A stretch of 64,000 bases of DNA from Liolophura sinensis (lineage: Eukaryota; Mollusca; Polyplacophora; Chitonida; Chitonidae): NCBI RefSeq assembly GCF_032854445.1, contig NC_088296.1:13244706-13308705 (forward strand), read 5' to 3'. Under the pieces are notes generated by a model. The model saw only the letters and a list, made by a program, of their open reading frames with translations. It ran no database searches and was not told where the DNA came from. How positions within the stretch are numbered: position 1 is the stretch's first letter; each line of letters begins with the position of its first letter. Shown piece after piece: positions 34,197 through 50,300 of this stretch. The position numbers and the translations under genes are program-made.

Positions 34197-37100
34197 CAGA
34201 AGACGTCAAATCTTTGGGCCAAGCCCATTTAACTCACCCAGCAAATGTCTTACTTCTAAGTCGAAGTCAAACTCAATGTCTTTATCTACATGTAGAAAAA
34301 CCACACCATTTGTATATAAAAAACACAAGGTACTTGATACAGTCTGCTGTAAAAAGTACAATTGAACACTGACACACATCAATAAGGTGCCAAAAGATGC
34401 GCAATTGGGCCAGGCATCTCCAGCTGTTGAAAAATTGGAATTTTCCTTGGTTTCCATGGAGTAAGAGCCGTTGCTGGGCACGTGATTTTGACATAAATGA
34501 TGATTCAATTGTGGCTACAGCCAAAAGTATTAGTCGGAGAGCAACGCGGTTTGCACCATTCGATTTCTCGTCACAAAATATGTCGGATTAGCCTCTTACC
34601 AGCAGCATTGGACCATTTTTTCTACTTTGGGATTTTTGCTTGGTCCTTTTGCTAATTGAAATCGGCTACATGTACTATGTACCATCGCGACTGGTCATTA
34701 CTATATTCAACTTTTGATTATAAGTTATGTGCCCTTCGGTTGCCCAGAAGACGTCAAATCTTTGGGCCAAGCCCATTTAACTCACCCAGCAAATGTCTTA
34801 CTTCTAAGTCGAAGACAACCTCAATGTCTTTATCTACATGTAGAAAAACCACACCATTTGTATATAAAAAACACAAGGTACTTGATACAGTCTGCTGTAA
34901 AAAGTACAATTGAACACTGACACACATCAATAAGGTGCCAAAAGATGCGCAATTGGGCCAGGCATCTCCTGTTGTTGAAAAATTGCAAATTTCCTTGGTT
35001 TCCATGGAGTAAGAGCCGTTGCTGGGCACGTGATTTTGACATAAATGATGATTCAATTGTGGCTACAGCCAAAAGTATTGGTCGGAGTGCAACGCGGTTT
35101 GCACCATTCGATTTCTCGTCACAAAATACGTCGGATTAGCCTCTTACCAGCAGCATTGGAACATTTTTTCCACTTTTGGATTTTTGCCTGGTCCTTTTGC
35201 TAATTGAAATCGGCTACATGTACTATGTACCATCGCCACAGGTCATTACTATATTCAACATTTAATTATAAGTTATGCGCCCTTCGGTAGCCCAGAAGAC
35301 GTCAAATCTTTGGGCCAAGCCCATTTAACTCACCCAGCAAATGTCTTACTTCTAAGTCGAAGACAAACTCAATATCTTTATCTACATGTAGAAAAACCAC
35401 ACCATTTTTATATAAAAAACACAAGGTACTTGATACAGTCTGCTGTAAAAAGTACAATTGAACACTGACACACATCAATAAGGTGCCAAAAGATGCGCAA
35501 TTGGGTCAGGCATCTCCAGTTGTTGAAAAATTGCAAACTTCCTTGGTTTCCATGGAGTAAGAGCCGTTGCTGGGCACGTGATTTTGACATAAATGATGAT
35601 TCAATCGTGGCTACAGCCAAAAGTATTGGTCGGAGAGCAACGCGGTTTGCACCATTCGATTTCTCGTCACAAAATACGTCGGATTAGCCTCTTACCAGCA
35701 GCATTGGAACATTTTTTCCACTTTTGGATTTTTGCCTGGTCGTTTTGCTAATTGAAATCGGCTACATTTACTATGTACCATCGCGACTGGTCATTACTAT
35801 ATTCAACTTTTGATTATAAATTATGCGCCCTACGGTAGCCCAGAAGACGTCAAATCTTTGGGCCAAGCCCATTCAACTCACCCAGCAAATGTCTTACTTC
35901 TAAGTCGAAGTCAAACTCAATATCTTTATCTACATGTAGAAAAACCACACCATTTTTATATAAGAAATACAAGGTACTTGATACAGTCTGCTGTAAAAAG
36001 TACAATTGAACACTGACCCACATCAATAAGGTGCCAAAAGATGCGCAATTGGGCCAGGCATCTCCAGTTGTTGAAAAATTGCAAATTTCCTTGGTTTCCA
36101 TGGAGTAAGAGCCGTTGCTGGGCACGTGATTTTGACATAAATGATGATTCAATTGTGGCTACAGCCAAAAGTATTAGTCGGAGAGCAACGCGGTTTGCAC
36201 CATTCGATTTCTCGTCACAAAATACGTCTTATAAGCCTCTTACCAGCAGCATTGGAACATTTTTTCCACTTTTGGATTTTTGCCTGGTCCTTTTGCTAAT
36301 TGAAATCGGCTACATGTACTATGTACCATCGCGACTGGTCATTACTATATTCAACTTTTGATTATAAGTTATGTGCCCTTCGGTAGCCCAGAAGACGTCA
36401 AATCTTTGGGCCAAGCCCATTTAACTCACCCAGCAAATGTCTTACTTCTAAGTCGAAGACAACCTCAATGTCTTTATCTACATGTAGAAAAACCGCACCA
36501 TTTGTATATAAAAAACACAAGGTACTTGATTCAGTCTGCTGTAAAAAGTACAATTGAACACTGACACACATCAATAAGGTGCCAAAAGATGCGCAATTGG
36601 GCCAGGCATCTCCTGTTGTTGAAAAATTGCAAATTTCCTTGGTTTCCATGGAGTAAGAGCCGTTGCTGGGCACGTGATTTTGACATAAATGATGATTCAA
36701 TTGTGGCTACAGCCAAAAGTATTGGTCGGAGTGCAACGCGGTTTGCACCATTCGATTTCTCGTCACAAAATACGTCGGATTAGCCTCTTACCAGCAGCAT
36801 TGGAACATTTTTTCCACTTTTGGATTTTTGCCTGGTCCTTTTGCTAATTGAAATCGGCTACATGTACTATGTACCATCGCCACAGGTCATTACTATATTC
36901 AACATTTAATTATAAGTTATGCGCCCTTCGGTAGCCCAGAAGACGTCAAATCTTTGGGCCAAGCCCATTTAACTCACCCAGCAAATGTCTTACTTCTAAG
37001 TCGAAGACAAACTCAATATCTTTATCTACATGTAGAAAAACCACACCATTTTTATATAAAAAACACAAGGTACTTGATACAGTCTGCTGTAAAAAGTACA

Positions 37101-40100
37101 ATTGAACACTGACACACATCAATAAGGTGCCAAAAGATGCGCAATTGGGTCAGGCATCTCCAGTTGTTGAAAAATTGCAAACTTCCTTGGTTTCCATGGA
37201 GTAAGAGCCGTTGCTGGGCACGTGATTTTGACATAAATGATGATTCAATCGTGGCTACAGCCAAAAGTATTGGTCGGAGAGCAACGCGGTTTGCACCATT
37301 CGATTTCTCGTCACAAAATACGTCGGATTAGCCTCTTACCAGCAGCATTGGAACATTTTTTCCACTTTTGGATTTTTGCCTGGTCGTTTTGCTAATTGAA
37401 ATCGGCTACATTTACTATGTACCATCGCGACTGGTCATTACTATATTCAACTTTTGATTATAAATTATGCGCCCTACGGTAGCCCAGAAGACGTCAAATC
37501 TTTGGGCCAAGCCCATTCAACTCACCCAGCAAATGTCTTACTTCTAAGTCGAAGTCAAACTCAATATCTTTATCTACATGTAGAAAAACCACACCATTTT
37601 TATATAAGAAATACAAGGTACTTGATACAGTCTGCTGTAAAAAGTACAATTGAACACTGACCCACATCAATAAGGTGCCAAAAGATGCGCAATTGGGCCA
37701 GGCATCTCCAGTTGTTGAAAAATTGCAAATTTCCTTGGTTTCCATGGAGTAAGAGCCGTTGCTGGGCACGTGATTTTGACATAAATGATGATTCAATTGT
37801 GGCTACAGCCAAAAGTATTAGTCGGAGAGCAACGCGGTTTGCACCATTCGATTTCTCGTCACAAAATACGTCTTATAAGCCTCTTACCAGCAGCATTGGA
37901 ACATTTTTTCCACTTTTGGATTTTTGCCTGGTCCTTTTGCTAATTGAAATCGGCTACATGTACTATGTACCATCGCGACTGGTCATTACTATATTCAACT
38001 TTTGATTATAAGTTATGTGCCCTTCGGTAGCCCAGAAGACGTCAAATCTTTGGGCCAAGCCCATTTAACTCACCCAGCAAATGTCTTACTTCTAAGTCGA
38101 AGACAACCTCAATGTCTTTATCTACATGTAGAAAAACCGCACCATTTGTATATAAAAAACACAAGGTACTTGATTCAGTCTGCTGTAAAAAGTACAATTG
38201 AACACTGACACACATCAATAAGGTGCCAAAAGATGCGCAATTGGGCCAGGCATCTCCTGTTGTTGAAAAATTGGAAATTTCCTTGGTTTCCATGGAGTAA
38301 GAGCCGTTGCTGGGCACGTGATTTTGACATAATTGATCATTCAATTGTGGCTACAGCCAAAAGTATTGGTCGGAGAGCAACGCGGTTTGCACCATTCGAT
38401 TTCTCGTCACAAAATACGTCGGATTAGCCTCTTACCAGCAGCATTGGAACATTTTTTCCACTTTTGGATTTTTGCCTGGTCCTTTTGCTAATTGAAATCG
38501 GCTACATGTACTATGTACCATCGCCACAGGTCATTACTATATTCAACTTTTGATTATAAGTTATGCGCCCTTCGGTAGCCCAGAAGACGTCAAATCTTTG
38601 GGCCAAGCCCATTTAACTCACCCAGCAAATGTCTTACTTCTAAGTCGAAGACAAACTCAATATCTTTATCTACATGTAGAAAAACCACACCATTTTTATA
38701 TAAAAAACACAAGGTACTTGATACAGTCTGCTGTAAAAAGTACAATTGAACACTGACACACATCAATAAGGTGCCAAAAGATGCGCAATTGGGTCAGGCA
38801 TCTCCAGTTGTTGAAAAATTGCAAATTTCCTTGGTTTCCATGGAGTAAGAGCCGTTGCTGGGCACGTGATTTTGACATAAATGATGATTCAATCGTGGCT
38901 ACAGCCAAAAGTATTGGTCGGAGAGCAACGCGGTTTGCACCATTCGATTTCTCGTCACAAAATACGTCGGATTAGCCTCTTACCAGCAGCATTGGAACAT
39001 TTTTTCCACTTTTGGATTTTTGCCTGGTCCTTTTGCTAATTGAAATCGGCTACATTTACTATGTACCATCGCGACTGGTCATTACTATATTCAACTTTTG
39101 ATTATAAGTTATGCGCCCTTCGGTAGCCCAGAAGACGTCAAATCTTTGGGCCAAGCCCATTTAACTCACCCAGCAAATGTCTTACTTCTAAGTCGAAGTC
39201 AAACTCAATGTCTTTATCTACATGTAGAAAAACCACACCATTTGTATATAAAAAACACAAGGTACTTGATACAGTCTGCTGTAAAAAGTACAATTGAACA
39301 CTGACACACATCAATAAGGTGCCAAAAGATGCGCAATTGGGCCAGGCATCTCCAGCTGTTGAAAAATTGGAATTTTCCTTGGTTTCCATGGAGTAAGAGC
39401 CGTTGCTGGGCACGTGATTTTGACATAAATGATGATTCAATTGTGGCTACAGCCAAAAGTATTAGTCGGAGAGCAACGCGGTTTGCACCATTCGATTTCT
39501 CGTCACAAAATACGTCTTATAAGCCTCTTACCAGCAGCATTGGAACATTTTTTCCACTTTTGGATTTTTGCCTGGTCCTTTTGCTAATTGAAATCGGCTA
39601 CATGTACTATGTACCATCGCGACTGGTCATTACTATATTCAACTTTTGATTATAAGTTATGTGCCCTTCGGTTGCCCAGAAGACGTCAAATCTTTGGGCC
39701 AAGCCCATTTAACTCACCCAGCAAATGTCTTACTTCTAAGTCGAAGACAACCTCAATGTCTTTATCTACATGTAGAAAAACCACACCATTTGTATATAAA
39801 AAACACAAGGTACTTGATACAGTCTGCTGTAAAAAGTACAATTGAACACTGACACACATCAATAAGGTGCCAAAAGATGCGCAATTGGGCCAGGCATCTC
39901 CAGCTGTTGAAAAATTGCAAATCTCCTTGGTTTCCATGGAGTAAGAGCCGTTGCTGGGCACGTGATTTTGACATAAATGATGATTCAGTTTTGGCTACAG
40001 CCAAAAATATTGGTCGGAGAGCAACGCGGTTTGCACCATTCGATTTCTCGTTACAAAATACGTCGGATTAGCCTCTTACCAGCAGCATTGGAACGTTTTT

Positions 40101-42755
40101 TCCACTTTTGGATTTTTGCCTGGTCCTTTTGCTAATTGAAATCGGCTACATTTACTATGTACCATCGCGACTAGCCATTACTATATTCAACTTTTGATTA
40201 TAAGTTATGTGCCCTTCGGTAGCCCAGAAGACGTCAAATCTTTGGGCCAAGCCCATTTAACTCACCCAGCAAATGTCTTACTTCTAAGTCGAAGACAAAC
40301 TCAATATCTTTATCTACATGTAGAAAAACCACACCATTTTTATATAAAAAACACAAGGTACTTGATACAGTCTGCTGTAAAAAGTACAATTGAACACTGA
40401 CACACATCAATAAGGTGCCAAAAGATGCGCAATTGGGTCAGGCATCTCCTGTTGTTGAAAAATTGCAAATTTCCTTGGTTTCCATGGAGTAAGAGCCGTT
40501 GCTGGGCACGTGATTTTGACATAAATGATGATTCAGTTGTGGCTACAGCCAAACGTATTGGTCGGAGAGCAATGCGGTTTGCACCATTCGATTTCTCGTC
40601 ACAAAATACGTCGGATTAGCCTCTTACCAGCAGCATTGGAACATTTTTTCCACTTTTGGATTTTTGCCTGGTCCTTTTGCTAATTGAAATCGGCTACATT
40701 TACTATGTACCATCGCGACTGGTCATTACTATATTCAACTTTTGATTATAAGTTATGCGCCCTTCGGTAGCCCAGAAGACGTCAAATCTTTGGGCCAAGC
40801 CCATTTAACTCACCCAGCAAATGTCTTACTTCTAAGTCGAAGACAAACTCAATATCTTTATCTACATGTAGAAAAACCACACCATTTTTATATAAAAAAC
40901 ACAAGGTACTTGATACAGTCTGCTGTAAAAAGTACAATTGAACACTGACCCACATCAATAAGGTGCCAAAAGGTGCGCAATTGGGTCAGGCATCTCCAGT
41001 TGTTGAAAAATTGGAAATTTCCTTGGTTTCCATGGAGTAAGAGCCGTTGCTGGGCACGTGATTTTGACATAAATGATGATTCAGTTGTGGCTACAGCCAA
41101 AAGTATTGGTCGGAGAGCAACGCGGTTTGCACCATTCGATTTCTCGTCACAAAATACGTCGGATTAGCGTCTTACCAGCAGCATTGGAACATTTTTTCTA
41201 CTTTGGGATTTTTGCCTGGTCCTTTTGCTCATTGAAATCGGCTACATTTACTATGTACCATCGCGACTGGTCATTACTATATTCAACTTTTGATTATAAG
41301 TTATGCACCCTTCGGTAGCCCAGAAGACGTCAAATCTTTGGGCCAAGCCCATTTAACTCACCCAGCAAATGTCTTACTTCTAAGTCGAAGTCAAACTCAA
41401 TGTCTTTATCTACATGTAGAAAAACCACACCATTTGTATATAAAAAACACAAGGTACTTGATACAGTCTGCTGTAAAAAGTACAATTGAACACTGACACA
41501 CATCAATAAGGTGCCAAAAGATGCGCAATTGGGCCAGGCATCTCCAGCTGTTGAAAAATTGCAATTTTCCTTGGTTTCCATGGAGTAAGAGCCGTTGCTG
41601 GGCACGTGATTTTGACATAAATGATGATTCAAATGAGGCTACAGCCAAAAGTATTGGTCGGAGAGCAACGCGGTTTGCACCATTCGATTTCTCGTCACAA
41701 AATACGTCGGATTAGCCTCTTACCAGCAGCATTGGACCATTTTTTCTACTTTGGGATTTTTGCCTGGTCCTTTTGCTAATTGAAATCGGCTACATGTACT
41801 ATGTACCATCGCGACTGGTCATTACTATATTCAACTTTTGATTATAAGTTATGTGCCCTTCGGTTGCCCAGAAGACGTCAAATCTTTGGGCCAAGCCCAT
41901 TTAACTCACCCAGCAAATGTCTTACTTCTAAGTCGAAGACAACCTCAATGTCTTTATCTACATGTAGAAAAACCACACCATTTGTATATAAAAAACACAA
42001 GGTACTTGATACAGTCTGCTGTAAAAAGTACAATTGAACACTGACACACATCAATAAGGTGCCAAAAGATGCGCAATTGGGCCAGGCATCTCCTGTTGTT
42101 GAAAAATTGCAAATTTCCTTGGTTTCCATGGAGTAAGAGCCGTTGCTGGGCACGTGATTTTGACATAAATGATGATTCAATTGTGGCTACAGCCAAAAGT
42201 ATTAGTCGGAGAGCAACCCGGTTTGCACCATTCGATTTCTCGTCACAAAATACGTCTTATAAGCCTCTTACCAGCAGCATTGGAACATTTTTTCCACTTT
42301 TGGATTTTTGCCTGGTCCTTTTGCTAATTGAAATCGGCTACATGTACTATGTACCATCGCGACTGGTCATTACTATATTCAACTTTTGATTATAAGTTAT
42401 GTGCCCTTCGGTAGCCCAGAAGACGTCAAATCTTTGGGCCAAGCCCATTTAACTCACCCAGCAAATGTCTTACTTCTAAGTCGAAGACAACCTCAATGTC
42501 TTTATCTACATGTAGAAAAACCGCACCATTTGTATATAAAAAACACAAGGTACTTGATTCAGTCTGCTGTAAAAAGTACAATTGAACACTGACACACATC
42601 AATAAGGTGCCAAAAGATGCGCAATTGGGCCAGGCATCTCCTGTTGTTGAAAAATTGCAAATTTCCTTGGTTTCCATGGAGTAAGAGCCGTTGCTGGGCA
42701 CGTGATTTTGACATAAATGATGATTCAATTGTGGCTACAGCCAAAAGTATTGGTC
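34197..42755 (+). repeat. First copy of a duplicated block of about 8.56 kb in the satellite
   Basis: This block and 47,349-55,907 share a long series of rare monomer variants at a constant offset of 13,152 bp (24 x 548). Examples: AATATGTCGG at 34,577/47,729, TTTTGCTTGGTCC at 34,635/47,787, TTCGGTTGCCCAG at 34,736/47,888, the CTCCTTGG change near 39,922/53,074, and GAGCAACCCGGTTTG near 42,212/55,364. Left of 34,197 the two copies differ. The right limit is set by the assembly gap, not by loss of similarity. Confidence 0.85.
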
Positions 42756-45700
42756 GGAGAGCAACGCGGTTTGCACCATTCGATTTCTCGTCACAAAATA
42801 CGTCGGATTAGCCTCTTACCAGCAGCATTGGAACATTTTTTCCACTTTTGGATTTTTGCCTGGTCCTTTTGCTAATTGAAATCGGCTACATGTACTATGT
42901 ACCATCGCCACAGGTCATTACTATATTCAACTTTTGATTATAAGTTATGCGCCCTTCGGTAGCCCAGAAGACGTCAAATCTTTGGGCCAAGCCCATTTAA
43001 CTCACCCAGCAAATGTCTTACTTCTAAGTCGAAGACAAACTCAATATCTTTATCTACATGTAGAAAAACCACACCATTTTTATATAAAAAACACAAGGTA
43101 CTTGATACAGTCTGCTGTAAAAAGTACAATTGAACACTGACACACATCAATAAGGTGCCAAAAGATGCGCAATTGGGTCAGGCATCTCCAGTTGTTGAAA
43201 AATTGCAAATTTCCTTGGTTTCCATGGAGTAAGAGCCGTTGCTGGGCACGTGATTTTGACATAAATGATGATTCAATCGTGGCTACAGCCAAAAGTATTG
43301 GTCGGAGAGCAACGCGGTTTGCACCATTCGATTTCTCGTCACAAAATACGTCGGATTAGCCTCTTACCAGCAGCATTGGAACATTTGTTCCACTTTTGGA
43401 TTTTTGCCTGGTCCTTTTGCTAATTGAAATCGGCTACATTTACTATGTACCATCGCGACTGGTCATTACTATATTCAACTTTTGATTATAAGTTATGCGC
43501 CCTTCGGTAGCCCAGAAGACGTCAAATCTTTGGGCCAAGCCCATTTAACTCACCCAGCAAATGTCTTACTTCTAAGTCGAAGACAAACTCAATATCTTTA
43601 TCTACATGTAGAAAAACCACACCATTTTTATATAAAAAACACAAGGTACTTGATACAGTCTGCTGTAAAAAGTACAATTGAACACTGACACACATCAATA
43701 AGGTGCCAAAAGGTGCGCAATTGGGTCAGGCATCTCCAGTTGTTGAAAAATTGGAAATTTCCTTGGTTTCCATGGAGTAAGAGCCGTTGCTGGGCACGTG
43801 ATTTTGACATAAATGATGATTCAGTTGTGGCTACAGCCAAAAGTATTGGTCGGAGAGCAACGCGGTTTGCACCATTCGATTTCTCGTCACAAAATACGTC
43901 GGATTAGCGTCTTACCAGCAGCATTGGAACATTTTTTCTACTTTGGGATTTTTGCCTGGTCCTTTTGCTCATTGAAATCGGCTACATTTACTATGTACCA
44001 TCGCGACTGGTCATTACTATATTCAACTTTTGATTATAAGTTATGCACCCTTCGGTAGCCCAGAAGACGTCAAATCTTTGGGCCAAGCCCATTTAACTCA
44101 CCCAGCAAATGTCTTACTTCTAAGTCGAAGTCAAACTCAATGTCTTTATCTACATGTAGAAAAACCACACCATTTGTATATAAAAAACACAAGGTACTTG
44201 ATACAGTCTGCTGTAAAAAGTACAATTGAACACTGACACACATCAATAAGGTGCCAAAAGATGCGCAATTGGGCCAGGCATCTCCAGCTGTTGAAAAATT
44301 GCAATTTTCCTTGGTTTCCATGGAGTAAGAGCCGTTGCTGGGCACGTGATTTTGACATAAATGATGATTCAAATGAGGCTACAGCCAAAAGTATTGGTCG
44401 GAGAGCAACGCGGTTTGCACCATTCGATTTCTCGTCACAAAATACGTCGGATTAGCCTCTTACCAGCAGCATTGGACCATTTTTTCTACTTTGGGATTTT
44501 TGCCTGGTCCTTTTGCTAATTGAAATCGGCTACATGTACTATGTACCATCGCGACTGGTCATTACTATATTCAACTTTTGATTATAAGTTATGTGCCCTT
44601 CGGTTGCCCAGAAGACGTCAAATCTTTGGGCCAAGCCCATTTAACTCACCCAGCAAATGTCTTACTTCTAAGTCGAAGACAACCTCAATGTCTTTATCTA
44701 CATGTAGAAAAACCACACCATTTGTATATAAAAAACACAAGGTACTTGATACAGTCTGCTGTAAAAAGTACAATTGAACACTGACACACATCAATAAGGT
44801 GCCAAAAGATGCGCAATTGGGCCAGGCATCTCCTGTTGTTGAAAAATTGCAAATTTCCTTGGTTTCCATGGAGTAAGAGCCGTTGCTGGGCACGTGATTT
44901 TGACATAAATGATGATTCAATTGTGGCTACAGCCAAAAGTATTGGTCGGAGTGCAACGCGGTTTGCACCATTCGATTTCTCGTCACAAAATACGTCGGAT
45001 TAGCCTCTTACCAGCAGCATTGGAACATTTTTTCCACTTTTGGATTTTTGCCTGGTCCTTTTGCTAATTGAAATCGGCTACATGTACTATGTACCATCGC
45101 CACAGGTCATTACTATATTCAACATTTAATTATAAGTTATGCGCCCTTCGGTAGCCCAGAAGACGTCAAATCTTTGGGCCAAGCCCATTTAACTCACCCA
45201 GCAAATGTCTTACTTCTAAGTCGAAGACAAACTCAATATCTTTATCTACATGTAGAAAAACCACACCATTTTTATATAAAAAACACAAGGTACTTGATAC
45301 AGTCTGCTGTAAAAAGTACAATTGAACACTGACACACATCAATAAGGTGCCAAAAGATGCGCAATTGGGTCAGGCATCTCCAGTTGTTGAAAAATTGCAA
45401 ACTTCCTTGGTTTCCATGGAGTAAGAGCCGTTGCTGGGCACGTGATTTTGACATAAATGATGATTCAATCGTGGCTACAGCCAAAAGTATTGGTCGGAGA
45501 GCAACGCGGTTTGCACCATTCGATTTCTCGTCACAAAATACGTCGGATTAGCCTCTTACCAGCAGCATTGGAACATTTTTTCCACTTTTGGATTTTTGCC
45601 TGGTCGTTTTGCTAATTGAAATCGGCTACATTTACTATGTACCATCGCGACTGGTCATTACTATATTCAACTTTTGATTATAAATTATGCGCCCTACGGT

Positions 45701-47348
45701 AGCCCAGAAGACGTCAAATCTTTGGGCCAAGCCCATTCAACTCACCCAGCAAATGTCTTACTTCTAAGTCGAAGTCAAACTCAATATCTTTATCTACATG
45801 TAGAAAAACCACACCATTTTTATATAAGAAATACAAGGTACTTGATACAGTCTGCTGTAAAAAGTACAATTGAACACTGACCCACATCAATAAGGTGCCA
45901 AAAGATGCGCAATTGGGCCAGGCATCTCCAGTTGTTGAAAAATTGCAAATTTCCTTGGTTTCCATGGAGTAAGAGCCGTTGCTGGGCACGTGATTTTGAC
46001 ATAAATGATGATTCAATTGTGGCTACAGCCAAAAGTATTAGTCGGAGAGCAACGCGGTTTGCACCATTCGATTTCTCGTCACAAAATACGTCTTATAAGC
46101 CTCTTACCAGCAGCATTGGAACATTTTTTCCACTTTTGGATTTTTGCCTGGTCCTTTTGCTAATTGAAATCGGCTACATGTACTATGTACCATCGCGACT
46201 GGTCATTACTATATTCAACTTTTGATTATAAGTTATGTGCCCTTCGGTAGCCCAGAAGACGTCAAATCTTTGGGCCAAGCCCATTTAACTCACCCAGCAA
46301 ATGTCTTACTTCTAAGTCGAAGACAACCTCAATGTCTTTATCTACATGTAGAAAAACCGCACCATTTGTATATAAAAAACACAAGGTACTTGATTCAGTC
46401 TGCTGTAAAAAGTACAATTGAACACTGACACACATCAATAAGGTGCCAAAAGATGCGCAATTGGGCCAGGCATCTCCTGTTGTTGAAAAATTGGAAATTT
46501 CCTTGGTTTCCATGGAGTAAGAGCCGTTGCTGGGCACGTGATTTTGACATAATTGATCATTCAATTGTGGCTACAGCCAAAAGTATTGGTCGGAGAGCAA
46601 CGCGGTTTGCACCATTCGATTTCTCGTCACAAAATACGTCGGATTAGCCTCTTACCAGCAGCATTGGAACATTTTTTCCACTTTTGGATTTTTGCCTGGT
46701 CCTTTTGCTAATTGAAATCGGCTACATGTACTATGTACCATCGCCACAGGTCATTACTATATTCAACTTTTGATTATAAGTTATGCGCCCTTCGGTAGCC
46801 CAGAAGACGTCAAATCTTTGGGCCAAGCCCATTTAACTCACCCAGCAAATGTCTTACTTCTAAGTCGAAGACAAACTCAATATCTTTATCTACATGTAGA
46901 AAAACCACACCATTTTTATATAAAAAACACAAGGTACTTGATACAGTCTGCTGTAAAAAGTACAATTGAACACTGACACACATCAATAAGGTGCCAAAAG
47001 ATGCGCAATTGGGTCAGGCATCTCCAGTTGTTGAAAAATTGCAAATTTCCTTGGTTTCCATGGAGTAAGAGCCGTTGCTGGGCACGTGATTTTGACATAA
47101 ATGATGATTCAATCGTGGCTACAGCCAAAAGTATTGGTCGGAGAGCAACGCGGTTTGCACCATTCGATTTCTCGTCACAAAATACGTCGGATTAGCCTCT
47201 TACCAGCAGCATTGGAACATTTTTTCCACTTTTGGATTTTTGCCTGGTCCTTTTGCTAATTGAAATCGGCTACATTTACTATGTACCATCGCGACTGGTC
47301 ATTACTATATTCAACTTTTGATTATAAGTTATGCGCCCTTCGGTAGCC

Positions 47349-50300
47349 CAGAAGACGTCAAATCTTTGGGCCAAGCCCATTTAACTCACCCAGCAAATGT
47401 CTTACTTCTAAGTCGAAGTCAAACTCAATGTCTTTATCTACATGTAGAAAAACCACACCATTTGTATATAAAAAACACAAGGTACTTGATACAGTCTGCT
47501 GTAAAAAGTACAATTGAACACTGACACACATCAATAAGGTGCCAAAAGATGCGCAATTGGGCCAGGCATCTCCAGCTGTTGAAAAATTGGAATTTTCCTT
47601 GGTTTCCATGGAGTAAGAGCCGTTGCTGGGCACGTGATTTTGACATAAATGATGATTCAATTGTGGCTACAGCCAAAAGTATTAGTCGGAGAGCAACGCG
47701 GTTTGCACCATTCGATTTCTCGTCACAAAATATGTCGGATTAGCCTCTTACCAGCAGCATTGGACCATTTTTTCTACTTTGGGATTTTTGCTTGGTCCTT
47801 TTGCTAATTGAAATCGGCTACATGTACTATGTACCATCGCGACTGGTCATTACTATATTCAACTTTTGATTATAAGTTATGTGCCCTTCGGTTGCCCAGA
47901 AGACGTCAAATCTTTGGGCCAAGCCCATTTAACTCACCCAGCAAATGTCTTACTTCTAAGTCGAAGACAACCTCAATGTCTTTATCTACATGTAGAAAAA
48001 CCACACCATTTGTATATAAAAAACACAAGGTACTTGATACAGTCTGCTGTAAAAAGTACAATTGAACACTGACACACATCAATAAGGTGCCAAAAGATGC
48101 GCAATTGGGCCAGGCATCTCCTGTTGTTGAAAAATTGCAAATTTCCTTGGTTTCCATGGAGTAAGAGCCGTTGCTGGGCACGTGATTTTGACATAAATGA
48201 TGATTCAATTGTGGCTACAGCCAAAAGTATTGGTCGGAGTGCAACGCGGTTTGCACCATTCGATTTCTCGTCACAAAATACGTCGGATTAGCCTCTTACC
48301 AGCAGCATTGGAACATTTTTTCCACTTTTGGATTTTTGCCTGGTCCTTTTGCTAATTGAAATCGGCTACATGTACTATGTACCATCGCCACAGGTCATTA
48401 CTATATTCAACATTTAATTATAAGTTATGCGCCCTTCGGTAGCCCAGAAGACGTCAAATCTTTGGGCCAAGCCCATTTAACTCACCCAGCAAATGTCTTA
48501 CTTCTAAGTCGAAGACAAACTCAATATCTTTATCTACATGTAGAAAAACCACACCATTTTTATATAAAAAACACAAGGTACTTGATACAGTCTGCTGTAA
48601 AAAGTACAATTGAACACTGACACACATCAATAAGGTGCCAAAAGATGCGCAATTGGGTCAGGCATCTCCAGTTGTTGAAAAATTGCAAACTTCCTTGGTT
48701 TCCATGGAGTAAGAGCCGTTGCTGGGCACGTGATTTTGACATAAATGATGATTCAATCGTGGCTACAGCCAAAAGTATTGGTCGGAGAGCAACGCGGTTT
48801 GCACCATTCGATTTCTCGTCACAAAATACGTCGGATTAGCCTCTTACCAGCAGCATTGGAACATTTTTTCCACTTTTGGATTTTTGCCTGGTCGTTTTGC
48901 TAATTGAAATCGGCTACATTTACTATGTACCATCGCGACTGGTCATTACTATATTCAACTTTTGATTATAAATTATGCGCCCTACGGTAGCCCAGAAGAC
49001 GTCAAATCTTTGGGCCAAGCCCATTCAACTCACCCAGCAAATGTCTTACTTCTAAGTCGAAGTCAAACTCAATATCTTTATCTACATGTAGAAAAACCAC
49101 ACCATTTTTATATAAGAAATACAAGGTACTTGATACAGTCTGCTGTAAAAAGTACAATTGAACACTGACCCACATCAATAAGGTGCCAAAAGATGCGCAA
49201 TTGGGCCAGGCATCTCCAGTTGTTGAAAAATTGCAAATTTCCTTGGTTTCCATGGAGTAAGAGCCGTTGCTGGGCACGTGATTTTGACATAAATGATGAT
49301 TCAATTGTGGCTACAGCCAAAAGTATTAGTCGGAGAGCAACGCGGTTTGCACCATTCGATTTCTCGTCACAAAATACGTCTTATAAGCCTCTTACCAGCA
49401 GCATTGGAACATTTTTTCCACTTTTGGATTTTTGCCTGGTCCTTTTGCTAATTGAAATCGGCTACATGTACTATGTACCATCGCGACTGGTCATTACTAT
49501 ATTCAACTTTTGATTATAAGTTATGTGCCCTTCGGTAGCCCAGAAGACGTCAAATCTTTGGGCCAAGCCCATTTAACTCACCCAGCAAATGTCTTACTTC
49601 TAAGTCGAAGACAACCTCAATGTCTTTATCTACATGTAGAAAAACCGCACCATTTGTATATAAAAAACACAAGGTACTTGATTCAGTCTGCTGTAAAAAG
49701 TACAATTGAACACTGACACACATCAATAAGGTGCCAAAAGATGCGCAATTGGGCCAGGCATCTCCTGTTGTTGAAAAATTGCAAATTTCCTTGGTTTCCA
49801 TGGAGTAAGAGCCGTTGCTGGGCACGTGATTTTGACATAAATGATGATTCAATTGTGGCTACAGCCAAAAGTATTGGTCGGAGTGCAACGCGGTTTGCAC
49901 CATTCGATTTCTCGTCACAAAATACGTCGGATTAGCCTCTTACCAGCAGCATTGGAACATTTTTTCCACTTTTGGATTTTTGCCTGGTCCTTTTGCTAAT
50001 TGAAATCGGCTACATGTACTATGTACCATCGCCACAGGTCATTACTATATTCAACATTTAATTATAAGTTATGCGCCCTTCGGTAGCCCAGAAGACGTCA
50101 AATCTTTGGGCCAAGCCCATTTAACTCACCCAGCAAATGTCTTACTTCTAAGTCGAAGACAAACTCAATATCTTTATCTACATGTAGAAAAACCACACCA
50201 TTTTTATATAAAAAACACAAGGTACTTGATACAGTCTGCTGTAAAAAGTACAATTGAACACTGACACACATCAATAAGGTGCCAAAAGATGCGCAATTGG